Assembly: GCA_015065975.1 (NCBI GenBank)
Contig: SVPG01000019.1
Coordinates: 1 to 38,912 of the forward strand
From: Oscillospiraceae bacterium
GTDB taxonomy: Bacteria; Bacillota; Clostridia; Oscillospirales; Acutalibacteraceae
DNA length: 38,912 nucleotides
Direction: 5' to 3'
The position numbers and the translations under genes were made by a program. Below the pieces are notes generated by a model. The model saw nothing but the letters and a program-made list of their open reading frames with translations. It did no database searches and was not told the origin of the DNA. This document shows positions 7,680 to 15,670 of the stretch, one piece after another (position 1 is the first letter of the stretch; every line of letters begins with the position of its first letter).

Positions 7680-7828
7680 TAGGCAAAATATTATTTTTTC
7701 AAAAATCTCTTTCGCTCACCTCAAATATTTACTGATGTTACAACGTTTTCATCGCATCCCGGCGGCACTTTTAAAAATATTAACAAATCTTAACAGTCTT
7801 TTGAGCGGTTAGTTATCTGTTTTGAAAG

Positions 7829-7857
7829 TTGACACAATTCGACTTGTATTGTATCAT
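7829..7857 (+). promoter_or_regulatory. Promoter of the PRPP synthetase gene
   Basis: TTGACA (7829-7834) and TATCAT (7852-7857) are separated by 17 bases. The start codon is 38 bases downstream of the -10 box. No purine riboswitch or PurR-type palindrome is evident in the leader. Confidence 0.78.
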
Positions 7858-7895
7858 ATAAAGCAGAATAACAAACCGAAAGGATCATCAAAGCT

Positions 7896-9071
7896 ATGGA
7901 ACAGAACTACGCCTCTCTGCTCGACACACACAGCAATCTCTTCCCCATCGGACTTGTTGCAACTCCCGGTGCTGAAAACCTCGCAAAGCTCATCGACAAG
8001 CATCTCATGGACTTCTATTACAGCCAGAATCCCGAAGCAAAGGACAACGATGCACTTCGCAAGACCCTCATCTGCAACTCCAAGTTCCCCCGTTTCTCCA
8101 CCGGTGACGGCAAGGCCGTTCTCGACAACACAGTCCGCGGATATGACCTTTACATTCTCGCCGACGTCGGCAATTACAGCTGCACATATCCCATGTTCGG
8201 CAAGGAGACCCCGATGTCTCCCGACGACCATTATCAGGATATCAAGCGTATAATCTCCGCTATCAGCGGCAAGGCAAGCCGTATCACCGTCATCATGCCC
8301 ATTCTCTACGGCGGACGTCAGCACAAGAGAAGCATGCGTGAGTCTCTCGACGCAGCACTGGCACTGCAGGAGCTTGAAGCAATGGGCGTTTCCGGCATCA
8401 TCACATTCGATGCTCACGATCCCCGTGTTCAGAATGCTACCCCGCTCATGGGCTTCGACAACGCAATGCCCAACTATCAGGTTCTCAAGGCTCTGTTCAA
8501 CAGATTTGACGATATCAATATTGACAAGGATCATCTCATGCTGGTCAGCCCCGATGAAGGCGCTATGAACCGCAACGTTTATTACGCTTCCATTCTCGGT
8601 CTCGACCTCGGTATGTTCTACAAGCGCCGCGACTACACCCGCGTAGTCAACGGACGCAACCCCATCGTTGCTCATGAGTACATCGGTACCGATGTCAAGG
8701 GCAGAGACATTCTCGTCGCCGACGACATCATCGCTTCGGGCGATTCCATGATCGGTCTTGCTGAGGACCTCAAGGAGCGCGGCTGCGGCAGAATCTTCAT
8801 GTCCGCAACCTACGGTCTCTTCACCGAAGGTCTCGAGAGATTCGACAAGGCTTACGAAGAGGGCCTTTTCGACGCTGTTCTCTCCACCAACCTCACATAT
8901 CAGTCTCCCGAGATGCTCGCTCGTCCCTGGTATGTAAACGTCGACGCAACAAAGTACATCTCCTACTTCATCCTCGCTATGCATCAGAACCGCTCGGTCA
9001 ACACTCTGCTTGACCCGCACAAGAAGATCAAGGCTCTTGTCGAGAGCTACAACGCAAAGCAGGGCAAGTAA
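7896..9071 (+). CDS. Ribose-phosphate pyrophosphokinase (PRPP synthetase), clostridial long type
   Basis: This enzyme makes phosphoribosyl pyrophosphate from ribose-5-phosphate and ATP, feeding purine, pyrimidine, NAD, histidine and tryptophan synthesis. The 391-residue protein has the phosphoribosyltransferase PRPP loop DILVADDIIASGDSM (about 271-285) and an N-terminal half carrying YGGRQHKR and FDAHDPR, like the ATP/Mg-binding segments of PRPP synthetases. It is longer than the usual 310-320 residues, as in several Clostridia paralogues. Codon use is strongly biased (many GGC, CTC, AAG), suggesting high expression. The ATG has AAAGGA about 11 bases upstream. It is monocistronic, between its own promoter and a strong terminator. 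Confidence 0.9.
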   Translation: MEQNYASLLDTHSNLFPIGLVATPGAENLAKLIDKHLMDFYYSQNPEAKDNDALRKTLICNSKFPRFSTGDGKAVLDNTVRGYDLYILADVGNYSCTYPMFGKETPMSPDDHYQDIKRIISAISGKASRITVIMPILYGGRQHKRSMRESLDAALALQELEAMGVSGIITFDAHDPRVQNATPLMGFDNAMPNYQVLKALFNRFDDINIDKDHLMLVSPDEGAMNRNVYYASILGLDLGMFYKRRDYTRVVNGRNPIVAHEYIGTDVKGRDILVADDIIASGDSMIGLAEDLKERGCGRIFMSATYGLFTEGLERFDKAYEEGLFDAVLSTNLTYQSPEMLARPWYVNVDATKYISYFILAMHQNRSVNTLLDPHKKIKALVESYNAKQGK

Positions 9072-9083
9072 CAAACAAAGCCT

Positions 9084-9117
9084 GAGGGCTGCGGTAAAAC
9101 CGCAGCCCTCTTTTTTT
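9084..9117. terminator. Strong terminator after the PRPP synthetase gene
   Basis: An 11-bp stem, GAGGGCTGCGG (9084-9094) with 9100-9110, has a TAAAA loop and then seven T (9111-9117). It lies between convergent genes but its T-run clearly serves the plus strand. Confidence 0.95.
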
Positions 9118-9973
9118 ATCCTTCATTCATTTTGATTTTCTTGAAATGCAGCATCATTTCGTTTGTCAGGCTGAGCTCTTCGAGGTCATCGGGAATATCG
9201 CGGAAATCGACCCACTGCGCGAGCGAAAGCTCCTCCTCATCAACGGTCAGCTCATCCGAGCCGTCGAGCTCGCAGAAATAGCCGAGCAGTATATCGCTCG
9301 CCATTCCCCACGGCTGGCTCTTATAATACTTAATATTCTTTACGCGAACGCCGACCTCTTCAAACACCTCTCGCTCAACCGTCTCCTCGACTGTCTCGCC
9401 TATCTCGGTAAAGCCCGCTATGAGAGCATAGTTTTTATACGCCCTTCCCTTATACTTGCTCATAAGGAGCTTGTCTCCGTTGGTCACGCCAACGATAACC
9501 GCAGGCGATATCTTTGGGTAAACTCTGTTGCCGCACAAAGGGCATTTTACCATACGTTCCCTGTCGTCATGCTCGAGTGTCTCTCCGCATCTTCCGCAGA
9601 ATCGGTTGTCCCTGTACCACGTGCAGAGATGAAAAGCAGTAAGCGCCGCAAAGACCATATCCTTCGGGCTCATCGCTCTCACCTGACGCATCGAATAAAA
9701 ATCAAATCCGCGGTCTTTTGCCGCCTCGACAAGCTTATTTTGTTCTACATCTTGTAATATGATTCCGAAATATTCCTCTTCGTCTATCGAAAAGAGGTAT
9801 ATCGGACGGCTTTTTACATAATCGCATATATCCTTATATATAAGATACTCGATCTGCCCGTCATATTTCAGCAGCAGCTTATCATCAGAAAAAGCAATTA
9901 TGCGGCTGTCATCGCAGGGTGTTATATTCCTGAACCTGTTGCAATATTTTCTCGGAGCAATATCCTGAACCAT
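9116..9973 (-). CDS. nudC: NudC-like NAD(H) diphosphatase (Nudix hydrolase)
   Basis: NudC hydrolyses NAD(H) to NMN(H) and AMP and in bacteria also removes NAD caps from RNA. The 285-residue protein has the full layout: an N-terminal domain, a zinc ribbon (Cys126, Cys129, Cys144, Cys147 in CGRCG and CPLCG), a Nudix box GFTEIGETVEETVEREVFEE (from residue 187), and SQPWGM (219-224). The last is the family's SQPW signature after the Nudix box that selects NAD substrates; canonical members read SQPWPFP, so PF is replaced by GM here. The ATG has AAGGAGG about 10 bases upstream. It stands alone on the minus strand between terminators. The main uncertainty is substrate preference. Confidence 0.88.
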   Translation of the reverse strand: MVQDIAPRKYCNRFRNITPCDDSRIIAFSDDKLLLKYDGQIEYLIYKDICDYVKSRPIYLFSIDEEEYFGIILQDVEQNKLVEAAKDRGFDFYSMRQVRAMSPKDMVFAALTAFHLCTWYRDNRFCGRCGETLEHDDRERMVKCPLCGNRVYPKISPAVIVGVTNGDKLLMSKYKGRAYKNYALIAGFTEIGETVEETVEREVFEEVGVRVKNIKYYKSQPWGMASDILLGYFCELDGSDELTVDEEELSLAQWVDFRDIPDDLEELSLTNEMMLHFKKIKMNEG

Positions 9974-9999
9974 CGCACGTAAGCCTCCTTAAACAAAAT

Positions 10000-10035
10000 G
10001 CGCCCGTACCGCTCGACAGAGTAGAGTACGGACGC
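10000..10035 (-). terminator. Terminator after the small membrane protein gene
   Basis: The 10-bp stem (10000-10009 with 10026-10035, one G-U pair on the minus strand) carries a 16-base loop and is followed on the minus strand by ATTTTGTTT. It ends the transcript that includes the ClpE-like gene. Confidence 0.7.
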
Positions 10036-10047
10036 AATCATCATTTT

Positions 10048-10644
10048 TCAAAACTGCACCGTTATCGGGATAAGGAATATGTACGGTGCCGAGAAAAGCG
10101 CTGTGAAAAGAGCCAGCTTTCTGAGTTTTTCCTCTTCCAGCTTATGCTTTGCAAAGGAAAATCTGAAGTCGAGAAAATACATTCCGACAAAAGCAAGCGC
10201 TATCGCAAGCAGCACAAATATTATCGCAAATATGCTTCCGAAGGGGTTTGAGCAGATGTGTATAAACACGTTTGCGTCCCACCACTCGGAAAAATACGCC
10301 GGAACAAATCCCCAGAAGAGGATAAATCCCGAAGCTATTATCATAGCACCCGAATGAACGAGAAACAGCCTGAGCGAGCTCCTGACGAGCAGCTCCTTCC
10401 ACATCCAGACCTCATCGATAAGTCTGAGCGAAAGTATGGCTGCCGCACAGCCGATCACAAGTATCATCGGGAAGGTCAGCCACCACGTCTGAGGCATCAT
10501 AAAAAACGCCCACAGCGGCATATCGGTACCCGAGAGGAATCCTCCCGTACCGCCTGCAGCCGCATCGGTTATGACCTCCGCCGCATCGCTCGAAGAAATT
10601 CCCGCATCGGATACACTTGTCAAAAGTAAATCAAAAATTCTCAT
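10048..10644 (-). CDS. Small multi-pass membrane protein of unknown function
   Basis: I do not recognise a family. The protein starts MRIFDLLLTSVSDAGISSSD, then a Gly/Ala/Ser stretch, then four clear hydrophobic segments (about AFFMMPQTWWLTFPMILVIG, LFLVHSGAMIIASGFILFWG, IFAIIFVLLAIALAF, ALFTALFSAPYIFLI) with basic loops, and is about 198 residues. The ATG at 10642-10644 begins one base after the stop codon of the ClpE-like gene, so translation is probably coupled. An upstream in-frame ATG at 10672-10674 would overlap that gene by 29 bases. No catalytic motif is visible. Its position suggests co-expression with the Clp ATPase. Confidence 0.6.
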   Translation of the reverse strand: MRIFDLLLTSVSDAGISSSDAAEVITDAAAGGTGGFLSGTDMPLWAFFMMPQTWWLTFPMILVIGCAAAILSLRLIDEVWMWKELLVRSSLRLFLVHSGAMIIASGFILFWGFVPAYFSEWWDANVFIHICSNPFGSIFAIIFVLLAIALAFVGMYFLDFRFSFAKHKLEEEKLRKLALFTALFSAPYIFLIPITVQF

Positions 10645-10645
10645 A

Positions 10646-13108
10646 TCAGTCGGTTTCAAGCGCAATGGCGTCATCTTTCACGACCACTCTGACACTGTCG
10701 GGCAGGTTGTTGTACCTGTCGATAATCATTGTGGCGAGTCTGTCCTCGATCTCTTTTCTGATGAGATTGCGCAGGTCACGTGCAGAGCTCTTGCCGCCCT
10801 TTGCGTGGTCTGCAAGCCACTTTACAGCCTCGTCCGTGACATTGAGCTTTATGCCCTTTTCGAGCATAGTGGAGATATACTCGTCGGTCATAAGTCTTCC
10901 GATAGCACAGAAATCGTCATCGGAAAGCGGATTGAACACGACCACCTCGTCAACTCTTGCAAGGAATTCCGGACGGAGGAAATCGGAAAGCGCCTTGAGC
11001 GCCTTCTCCTTCGACAGGTCGGCCTCGCTCTTTGCAAAGCCCATTGCACCGTCCTTCTTGTCGCTTCCTGCGTTTGACGTCATTATGATGACGGTGTTTT
11101 CAAAGCTCACGGTGCGTCCCTGAGCGTCGTTTATCCTGCCTTCATCGAGTATCTGAAGAAGTATATTGAGCACGTCGGGGTGTGCCTTTTCAATCTCGTC
11201 AAAGAGAAGCACGGAATAGGGCTTGCGGCGCACCTTTTCGGTGAGCTGACCCGCTTCGTCGTAACCGACATAGCCGGGAGGCGAGCCGATTATCTTGCTT
11301 ACCGAATGCTTCTCCATATATTCACTCATATCGAGTCTGATAAGAGTCTCGGGCGTGGAGAAAAGCTCGGCTGCGAGCACCTTTACAAGCTCGGTCTTGC
11401 CGACGCCCGTCGGTCCTACAAATATGAAGGACGCAGGTCTTCTTCTCGGGCTTATCTGGACACGGCTGCGTCTGATGGCTGCTGACACCATATCGACAGC
11501 TTCGTCCTGACCCTTGACCTTTTCCTTTATTCTGTCCGAAAGTGCGGATAGCTTTGAAAACTCACTCTCTTCGACGCGTGACGCCTGTATTCCCGTCCAG
11601 AGCTCGATGACTCTTGCAAGGTCGGCCTCCGTAACGCCGAAGCCTTCCGCCTCGGGACGAAGCTCGGAAGCTCTCTCGTCAAGCTTCATAATCTCGCTTG
11701 TGAGCTGAGCCAGCTTCTCATAATCGGGCTCTTCGTCGCCCTCGGAAAGCTCGTTCTTCTGTTTGCTGAGCTCCTCGAGACGTATATTTATCTTATCAAG
11801 CTCCGCTCTCGCCTTGTTCCTGAGAGCTGCGCAGGCACACGCCTCATCGAGCAGGTCGATCGCCTTGTCGGGGAAGAATCTGTCCGTTATATAGCGTTCC
11901 GAAAGGGTTACCGCGCGGTGAAGTATGGAATCACTGACCGACACGGCGTGGTGTCTCTCGTAATAATCCTTGATTCCCTTGAGAACCTCGACCGTTTCGG
12001 CGGCCGACGGCTCGTCAACCTTGACAGGCTGGAATCTTCTTTCGAGCGCGGAATCCTTCTCGATATGCTTTCTGTATTCGTTGAAGGTTGTCGCACCGAT
12101 AACCTGAAGCTCGCCTCTCGAAAGGGCAGGCTTCATGATATTTGCGGCATTCATCGAACCCTCGGCGTCGCCCGTACCGACAAGATTGTGCACCTCGTCG
12201 ATAAAGAGAATGACGTTGCCGCGGCTCTTTACCTCGTCGATGAGCCCCTTCATGCGGCTCTCAAACTGACCTCTGAACTGGGTTCCCGCAACAAGCGCGG
12301 TCAGATCGAGAAGATACAGCTCCTTGACTGCAAGCTTTGCGGGAACGTCTGCCGCCGCTATTCTGAGCGCGAGACCTTCCGCAATCGCAGTCTTACCTAC
12401 ACCGGGTTCACCGATGAGGCAGGGATTGTTCTTTGAACGACGGGAGAGTATCTGAACTATTCTCTCGATTTCCCTGTCACGTCCGATGATTCTGTCCAGC
12501 TTGCCTTCGCGGGCTTTTGCCGTCAGATTTGTGCAGTAGGTGCTGAGGAAACGCGGTTCCTTGTTTCCGCGTTTTTTATTCCTGTTCTTCTTTTTGTCGG
12601 AATTCTTTCCGTCATCGGAATAGGTTGCTCCTCCGAACTGGAAGCTGCCGCCAAAAAGCTGCTCGAAGGGGAACATCTTATGCTCCCTCTCTTCGCCGTC
12701 CGACTCCTCGGGCGCATCGTCGACATCCTCGGCACGCATTGTAATGCCCTGACTCTCGACATCGTCCGAATCATCATTTTTTGCTGCTGCGAGCATTTCT
12801 ATCAGAGAGGACTCGCCGTCCTCGGAAATATCGTCATCATCGTCGTCTTCATTGGGCGATATCATTCCCATACCGAAGGGAAGCTCACCGCTCTGAGCCA
12901 TATCGGCCAGGCGGTTCTCCATCTCCTCGATACCTTCGTCGTCAAGACCCATCTGCTTCATGAGAGAATCGACCTGAGGTATGCCCATCTCACGGGCGCA
13001 GGTCATGCAGAGTCCAGCATTTTCCGTTCTGGAATCGCCGAACATTCCTGTTATGAAAACTACGGCCTGTCTTTTTTTACAGCGTGTACAAAGCATTGCA
13101 TTTTCCAT
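10646..13108 (-). CDS. ClpE-like AAA+ unfoldase with N-terminal zinc finger
   Basis: This is a Clp/Hsp100 unfoldase that feeds proteins to ClpP, 820 residues. Instead of the double Clp_N domain it begins with a zinc finger (CTRC at 7-10, CMTC at 34-37), as in ClpE and McsA. A long linker follows: an acidic run (87-140, with six consecutive Asp) and then a Lys/Arg run (172-186). AAA-1 has Walker A GEPGVGKT (233-240) and Walker B with Asp304/Glu305. A helical middle domain lies at about 430-490. AAA-2 has GPTGVGKT (565-572) and Asp637/Glu638. MGF (689-691) sits where the ClpP-docking tripeptide is expected. ClpE proteins are usually near 700-750 residues, so the linker is the expansion. The GGAG is only 2 bases from the first ATG, so Met5 may be the true start. 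Confidence 0.88.
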   Translation of the reverse strand: MENAMLCTRCKKRQAVVFITGMFGDSRTENAGLCMTCAREMGIPQVDSLMKQMGLDDEGIEEMENRLADMAQSGELPFGMGMISPNEDDDDDDISEDGESSLIEMLAAAKNDDSDDVESQGITMRAEDVDDAPEESDGEEREHKMFPFEQLFGGSFQFGGATYSDDGKNSDKKKNRNKKRGNKEPRFLSTYCTNLTAKAREGKLDRIIGRDREIERIVQILSRRSKNNPCLIGEPGVGKTAIAEGLALRIAAADVPAKLAVKELYLLDLTALVAGTQFRGQFESRMKGLIDEVKSRGNVILFIDEVHNLVGTGDAEGSMNAANIMKPALSRGELQVIGATTFNEYRKHIEKDSALERRFQPVKVDEPSAAETVEVLKGIKDYYERHHAVSVSDSILHRAVTLSERYITDRFFPDKAIDLLDEACACAALRNKARAELDKINIRLEELSKQKNELSEGDEEPDYEKLAQLTSEIMKLDERASELRPEAEGFGVTEADLARVIELWTGIQASRVEESEFSKLSALSDRIKEKVKGQDEAVDMVSAAIRRSRVQISPRRRPASFIFVGPTGVGKTELVKVLAAELFSTPETLIRLDMSEYMEKHSVSKIIGSPPGYVGYDEAGQLTEKVRRKPYSVLLFDEIEKAHPDVLNILLQILDEGRINDAQGRTVSFENTVIIMTSNAGSDKKDGAMGFAKSEADLSKEKALKALSDFLRPEFLARVDEVVVFNPLSDDDFCAIGRLMTDEYISTMLEKGIKLNVTDEAVKWLADHAKGGKSSARDLRNLIRKEIEDRLATMIIDRYNNLPDSVRVVVKDDAIALETD

Positions 13109-13176
13109 TTCTCCGCGGCATTGTACTGTTCTCCTTCTCCGCCGCGGAAGAGAAGCCCGTTATATATAAATAGTAC

Positions 13177-13207
13177 GGCATACGGCATTTTATGAAACGC
13201 CGATGCC
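13177..13207 (-). terminator. Imperfect hairpin between pgsA and the ClpE-like gene
   Basis: GGCATACGGC (13177-13186) pairs with GCCGATGCC (13199-13207) with one bulged base and a 12-base loop. No proper T-run follows on the minus strand, so it may be an attenuator or processing site rather than a full terminator. Confidence 0.35.
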
Positions 13208-13211
13208 CGAA

Positions 13212-13814
13212 TCATGCAGTTTCCGTCTCCGTCTGCTCCTTATTTGCTGTTTTAAGCATTTTAAGTCCGAAAATAAAATATCTTACAAATGCAAACAGCA
13301 TAAGAACGACCGACAGCGCAACAAGACCTACGATTAGATAATCGCTGTAACGGTAATCGGAAAAGAAGATCGAAACGACCATAACACCGAGCATGCAGGT
13401 GTAGAATCCGACCGTGCCTATCTTGCCCCACCACTGAGCGGGAATGATCTCTTTTCTTCCTCTGAATACAACAAGTCCGCCGATGCCCATAAGCAGCTCC
13501 TTGAGCAGAAGAAGCGAAAACAGCACGTTGAGTATTGCCATTGTTTTTCCGAAGCGTATCCACATACAGACAACGACCGCACCGAGGGTGAGCTTGTCCG
13601 CAATGGGATCAAGCAGCTTTCCGAGCTCGGTTATCTGGTTGAACTTTCTTGCGAAATAACCGTCAAACAGGTCGGAAAGAGCCGAAAGGAGCAGTGCCGC
13701 TCCTGCTGCATAATAATACGCAATATTGTCGCCGCCCATCAGAAATGTCCAGCAGAACACCGGAATGAGGAGCAGTCTCAGAAATGACAGCGCATTGGGA
13801 ATGTTCATAATCAT
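13212..13814 (-). CDS. pgsA: CDP-diacylglycerol-glycerol-3-phosphate 3-phosphatidyltransferase
   Basis: PgsA joins CDP-diacylglycerol to glycerol-3-phosphate, the committed step to phosphatidylglycerol and cardiolipin. The CDP-alcohol phosphotransferase signature is complete: DLFDGYFARKFNQITELGKL followed by LDPIAD, giving D-x2-DG-x2-AR-x8-G-x3-D-x3-D with all catalytic residues. It has about six membrane segments and about 200 residues, normal for PgsA. Start choice: a GTG at 13830-13832 opens the frame, but the ATG at 13812-13814 has AGGA 8 bases upstream, and the sequence from the next ATG (MNIPNALSFLRLLLIPVF) is the usual PgsA N-terminus. It follows a CvpA-like gene by 68 bases on the same strand and is probably in the same transcript. 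Confidence 0.9.
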   Translation of the reverse strand: MIMNIPNALSFLRLLLIPVFCWTFLMGGDNIAYYYAAGAALLLSALSDLFDGYFARKFNQITELGKLLDPIADKLTLGAVVVCMWIRFGKTMAILNVLFSLLLLKELLMGIGGLVVFRGRKEIIPAQWWGKIGTVGFYTCMLGVMVVSIFFSDYRYSDYLIVGLVALSVVLMLFAFVRYFIFGLKMLKTANKEQTETETA

Positions 13815-13882
13815 AAGAGTAATCCTGAGCACCCTCTGCCGAGGTATGCCTCCTTATAAATTCAATTTGATTAAAACGGATA

Positions 13883-14632
13883 TCAGAAACCGACCGGGTA
13901 TATTCCCTTTCCGAGGAATACCATCAGTATGTTCTGGTCATAAAACATTCTGAACAGAAGCGAGCCTGTGAGATTCTCTCCCGAAAGGAACTGCCACTGC
14001 TCGGGGATTGTGGGTATGCACAGTCTCATGCAGGCAATAACTATGGTTACGAATACGGCACATTTTATGCAGCCCATCGCTGCACCGAGCGGTGCATTGT
14101 GCGAGCCTCTGTCCGCATTCATCATCATATTCTCGAGGAAGGCTCCGAGCGATTTCGTCAGATAGAGCAGTCCGCAGAAAAGAATGACGAAATATGTCGC
14201 TCTGAAAACTCCTTCGACGACGGGACCTGCGAGAATATCGACGATCTTTTCGGCCGAACCCGACACATCTCCGCGAAGAAGAGCATTGACCTTTTCGGTC
14301 GATTCCTCTGTGAGCGTCTGATAGCTTCCCGCGGCATACGACACCATCTTGGGAAGAGAGTCGAGTATGCGCTTGAGATGGTCGGTCGACGAGGTGGTGT
14401 TTGCCGCCTCCGCGACAACACCCTCGATCCTTTCGGCTATCGCGCCTCTGAAGAAGTATTTGTAGCTGAGCTGAGCGAGCAGGTTCGCAAGAGGAACCGC
14501 TATCACAGCCGCCAGAAAATGACACACCGTCTCGATAACCACGGTTATCTGAGAAAGCTTTGAATTTTTATGGGCATAAAGAAAAAACAGTGCGAGTATT
14601 GCAATATCGACCAATACACCGTAAATGCTCAA
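13883..14632 (-). CDS. CvpA-family membrane protein
   Basis: This is a 249-residue protein resembling CvpA (colicin V production) family proteins: an N-terminal hydrophobic hairpin (about 5-20 and 28-52), a long amphipathic central region (about 55-130) and two or three C-terminal membrane segments (about 145-162, 190-206). CvpA affects secretion and envelope stress in Gram-negatives; its role in Firmicutes is not settled. The start is a TTG 5 bases after GGAAGGA; there is no ATG nearby. The gene lies between the DUF6062 gene and pgsA, all on one strand with short gaps. Assignment rests on topology and weak similarity. Confidence 0.65.
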   Translation of the reverse strand: MSIYGVLVDIAILALFFLYAHKNSKLSQITVVIETVCHFLAAVIAVPLANLLAQLSYKYFFRGAIAERIEGVVAEAANTTSSTDHLKRILDSLPKMVSYAAGSYQTLTEESTEKVNALLRGDVSGSAEKIVDILAGPVVEGVFRATYFVILFCGLLYLTKSLGAFLENMMMNADRGSHNAPLGAAMGCIKCAVFVTIVIACMRLCIPTIPEQWQFLSGENLTGSLLFRMFYDQNILMVFLGKGIYPVGF

Positions 14633-14677
14633 TTATATCCTTCCTTTCGCTTGGATAAGACCTTCGACGGGCTGCGG

Positions 14678-15358
14678 TCACATATCAGCCGGATGTCTTG
14701 AGGTAAGATACTCTATCGTTCTCTCGATACAGTCTCGCGACTGCTCGGGCATGGGTTTGCCAGCATTGCGGTAATCAAAGGAATCGATGAATCCCGCAAC
14801 CTCCTCCTTGAGTCTGTCGCTCTGTTTCTTTGCAAGGCTGTGCGCAGTCTTGCAAAGCTCGCCGTACTTTCCGCCCACAGCCGATTTCGACTCGGCTATC
14901 ACGCGGCGGTAATGGGGCAGACAGAGATATTCCTGCTGCTCAAAAAGCTTTCTGAACTCGGGCTCGGACTTGTAATTTCTGTAAACAGTGTCGAGATGGC
15001 GCGCAAGGTGCTTCTCGATATATTCACAGACAAAACAGCTGTCCTCAAGCGCAGCCATGCGCTTTGCCGATTTTGCATCGGGAGCCTTGAGCATCTGCTT
15101 GTCGATCTCCATGAGATGACTCTGAAGCATCTGACAGATGGGCAGTCTGTTTGTGCACTGTGCAAGCATCTGCTTGTAATGCTTTTCACAGAAGCCCTTC
15201 TCGTTTGTAAGTATTCTGACGTCCGGCTCCATCATTGCCGCACCGGTAATATAATCAACATATTTCTTTTCGATGAGATCTCTCATCGTGCACACAGGGC
15301 ATCCGCCCGTCTGCTCGAAAATCTCGTTTACAGGAATCGTGCATATATTTTCCTTCAT
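14678..15358 (-). CDS. DUF6062-like cysteine-rich protein
   Basis: This is a 226-residue soluble protein of a family I recall as DUF6062, common in Clostridia and uncharacterised. It carries paired Cys/His motifs: CPVC (20-23), CEKH (57-60), a Cys in the PICQM stretch, CFVC (108-111) and CLPHY (about 146). This arrangement would suit zinc or an iron-sulfur centre. The N-terminal MKENICTIPVNEIFEQTGGCPVC is family-like. The ATG has GGAGG about 9 bases upstream. It is the first gene of a minus-strand run that continues with the CvpA-like protein and pgsA, and it has its own extended -10 promoter. No function can be assigned. Confidence 0.75.
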   Translation of the reverse strand: MKENICTIPVNEIFEQTGGCPVCTMRDLIEKKYVDYITGAAMMEPDVRILTNEKGFCEKHYKQMLAQCTNRLPICQMLQSHLMEIDKQMLKAPDAKSAKRMAALEDSCFVCEYIEKHLARHLDTVYRNYKSEPEFRKLFEQQEYLCLPHYRRVIAESKSAVGGKYGELCKTAHSLAKKQSDRLKEEVAGFIDSFDYRNAGKPMPEQSRDCIERTIEYLTSRHPADM

Positions 15359-15396
15359 AAAGGTACACCTCCGCAGTTTTGATTTTCTGAATGTTA

Positions 15397-15425
15397 ATTA
15401 TATCACGGTATTATATAAATTACAA
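15397..15425 (-). promoter_or_regulatory. Promoter of the DUF6062-cvpA-pgsA run
   Basis: On the minus strand, TTGTAA (15420-15425), a 17-base spacer and TATAAT (15397-15402), preceded by TGA for an extended -10. It lies about 40 bases upstream of the ATG. Confidence 0.75.
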
Positions 15426-15553
15426 TTAAAAAATACGGCCTTGAGCAACATTTTTTGCGCGTATGTGTGCCTTGATTCTTTTTTGCCCCTCCGACAGCCC
15501 TCAAGCCACACCATATAGTATTTTTTACCGATTATTTTACAAAATAGCGTTGG

Positions 15554-15582
15554 TTGAAATATATTTTCTGATATGCTATAAT
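15554..15582 (+). promoter_or_regulatory. Promoter of the CapA-like gene
   Basis: TTGAAA (15554-15559), a 17-base spacer and TATAAT (15577-15582), with TGC just before the -10 giving an extended element. The start codon is about 90 bases downstream. Confidence 0.78.
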
Positions 15583-15670
15583 ATATGCAAACTTTTTTGC
15601 CGTTCTCAAAACACGGCACTATTATGTTTCGGCAGCGCACCTGTTCTGCCGGAAAGGAATGGTTACATAA

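Larger units (their letters stand above)
15359..15670. other. Intergenic region between divergent DUF6062 and CapA-like genes
   Basis: About 310 bases separate two divergent genes. Each end holds a promoter with an extended -10 box (listed separately). The central part (about 15430-15550) has no convincing gene, hairpin or repeat. Confidence 0.6.

Noticed and set aside
7854-9074. 406-residue open frame on the minus strand
   Set aside because: Antisense to the PRPP synthetase gene; no ribosome site or recognisable domain.
15398-15640. 80-residue minus-strand open frame in the DUF6062/CapA-like gap
   Set aside because: No ribosome site, low-complexity translation, and it overlaps both divergent promoters.
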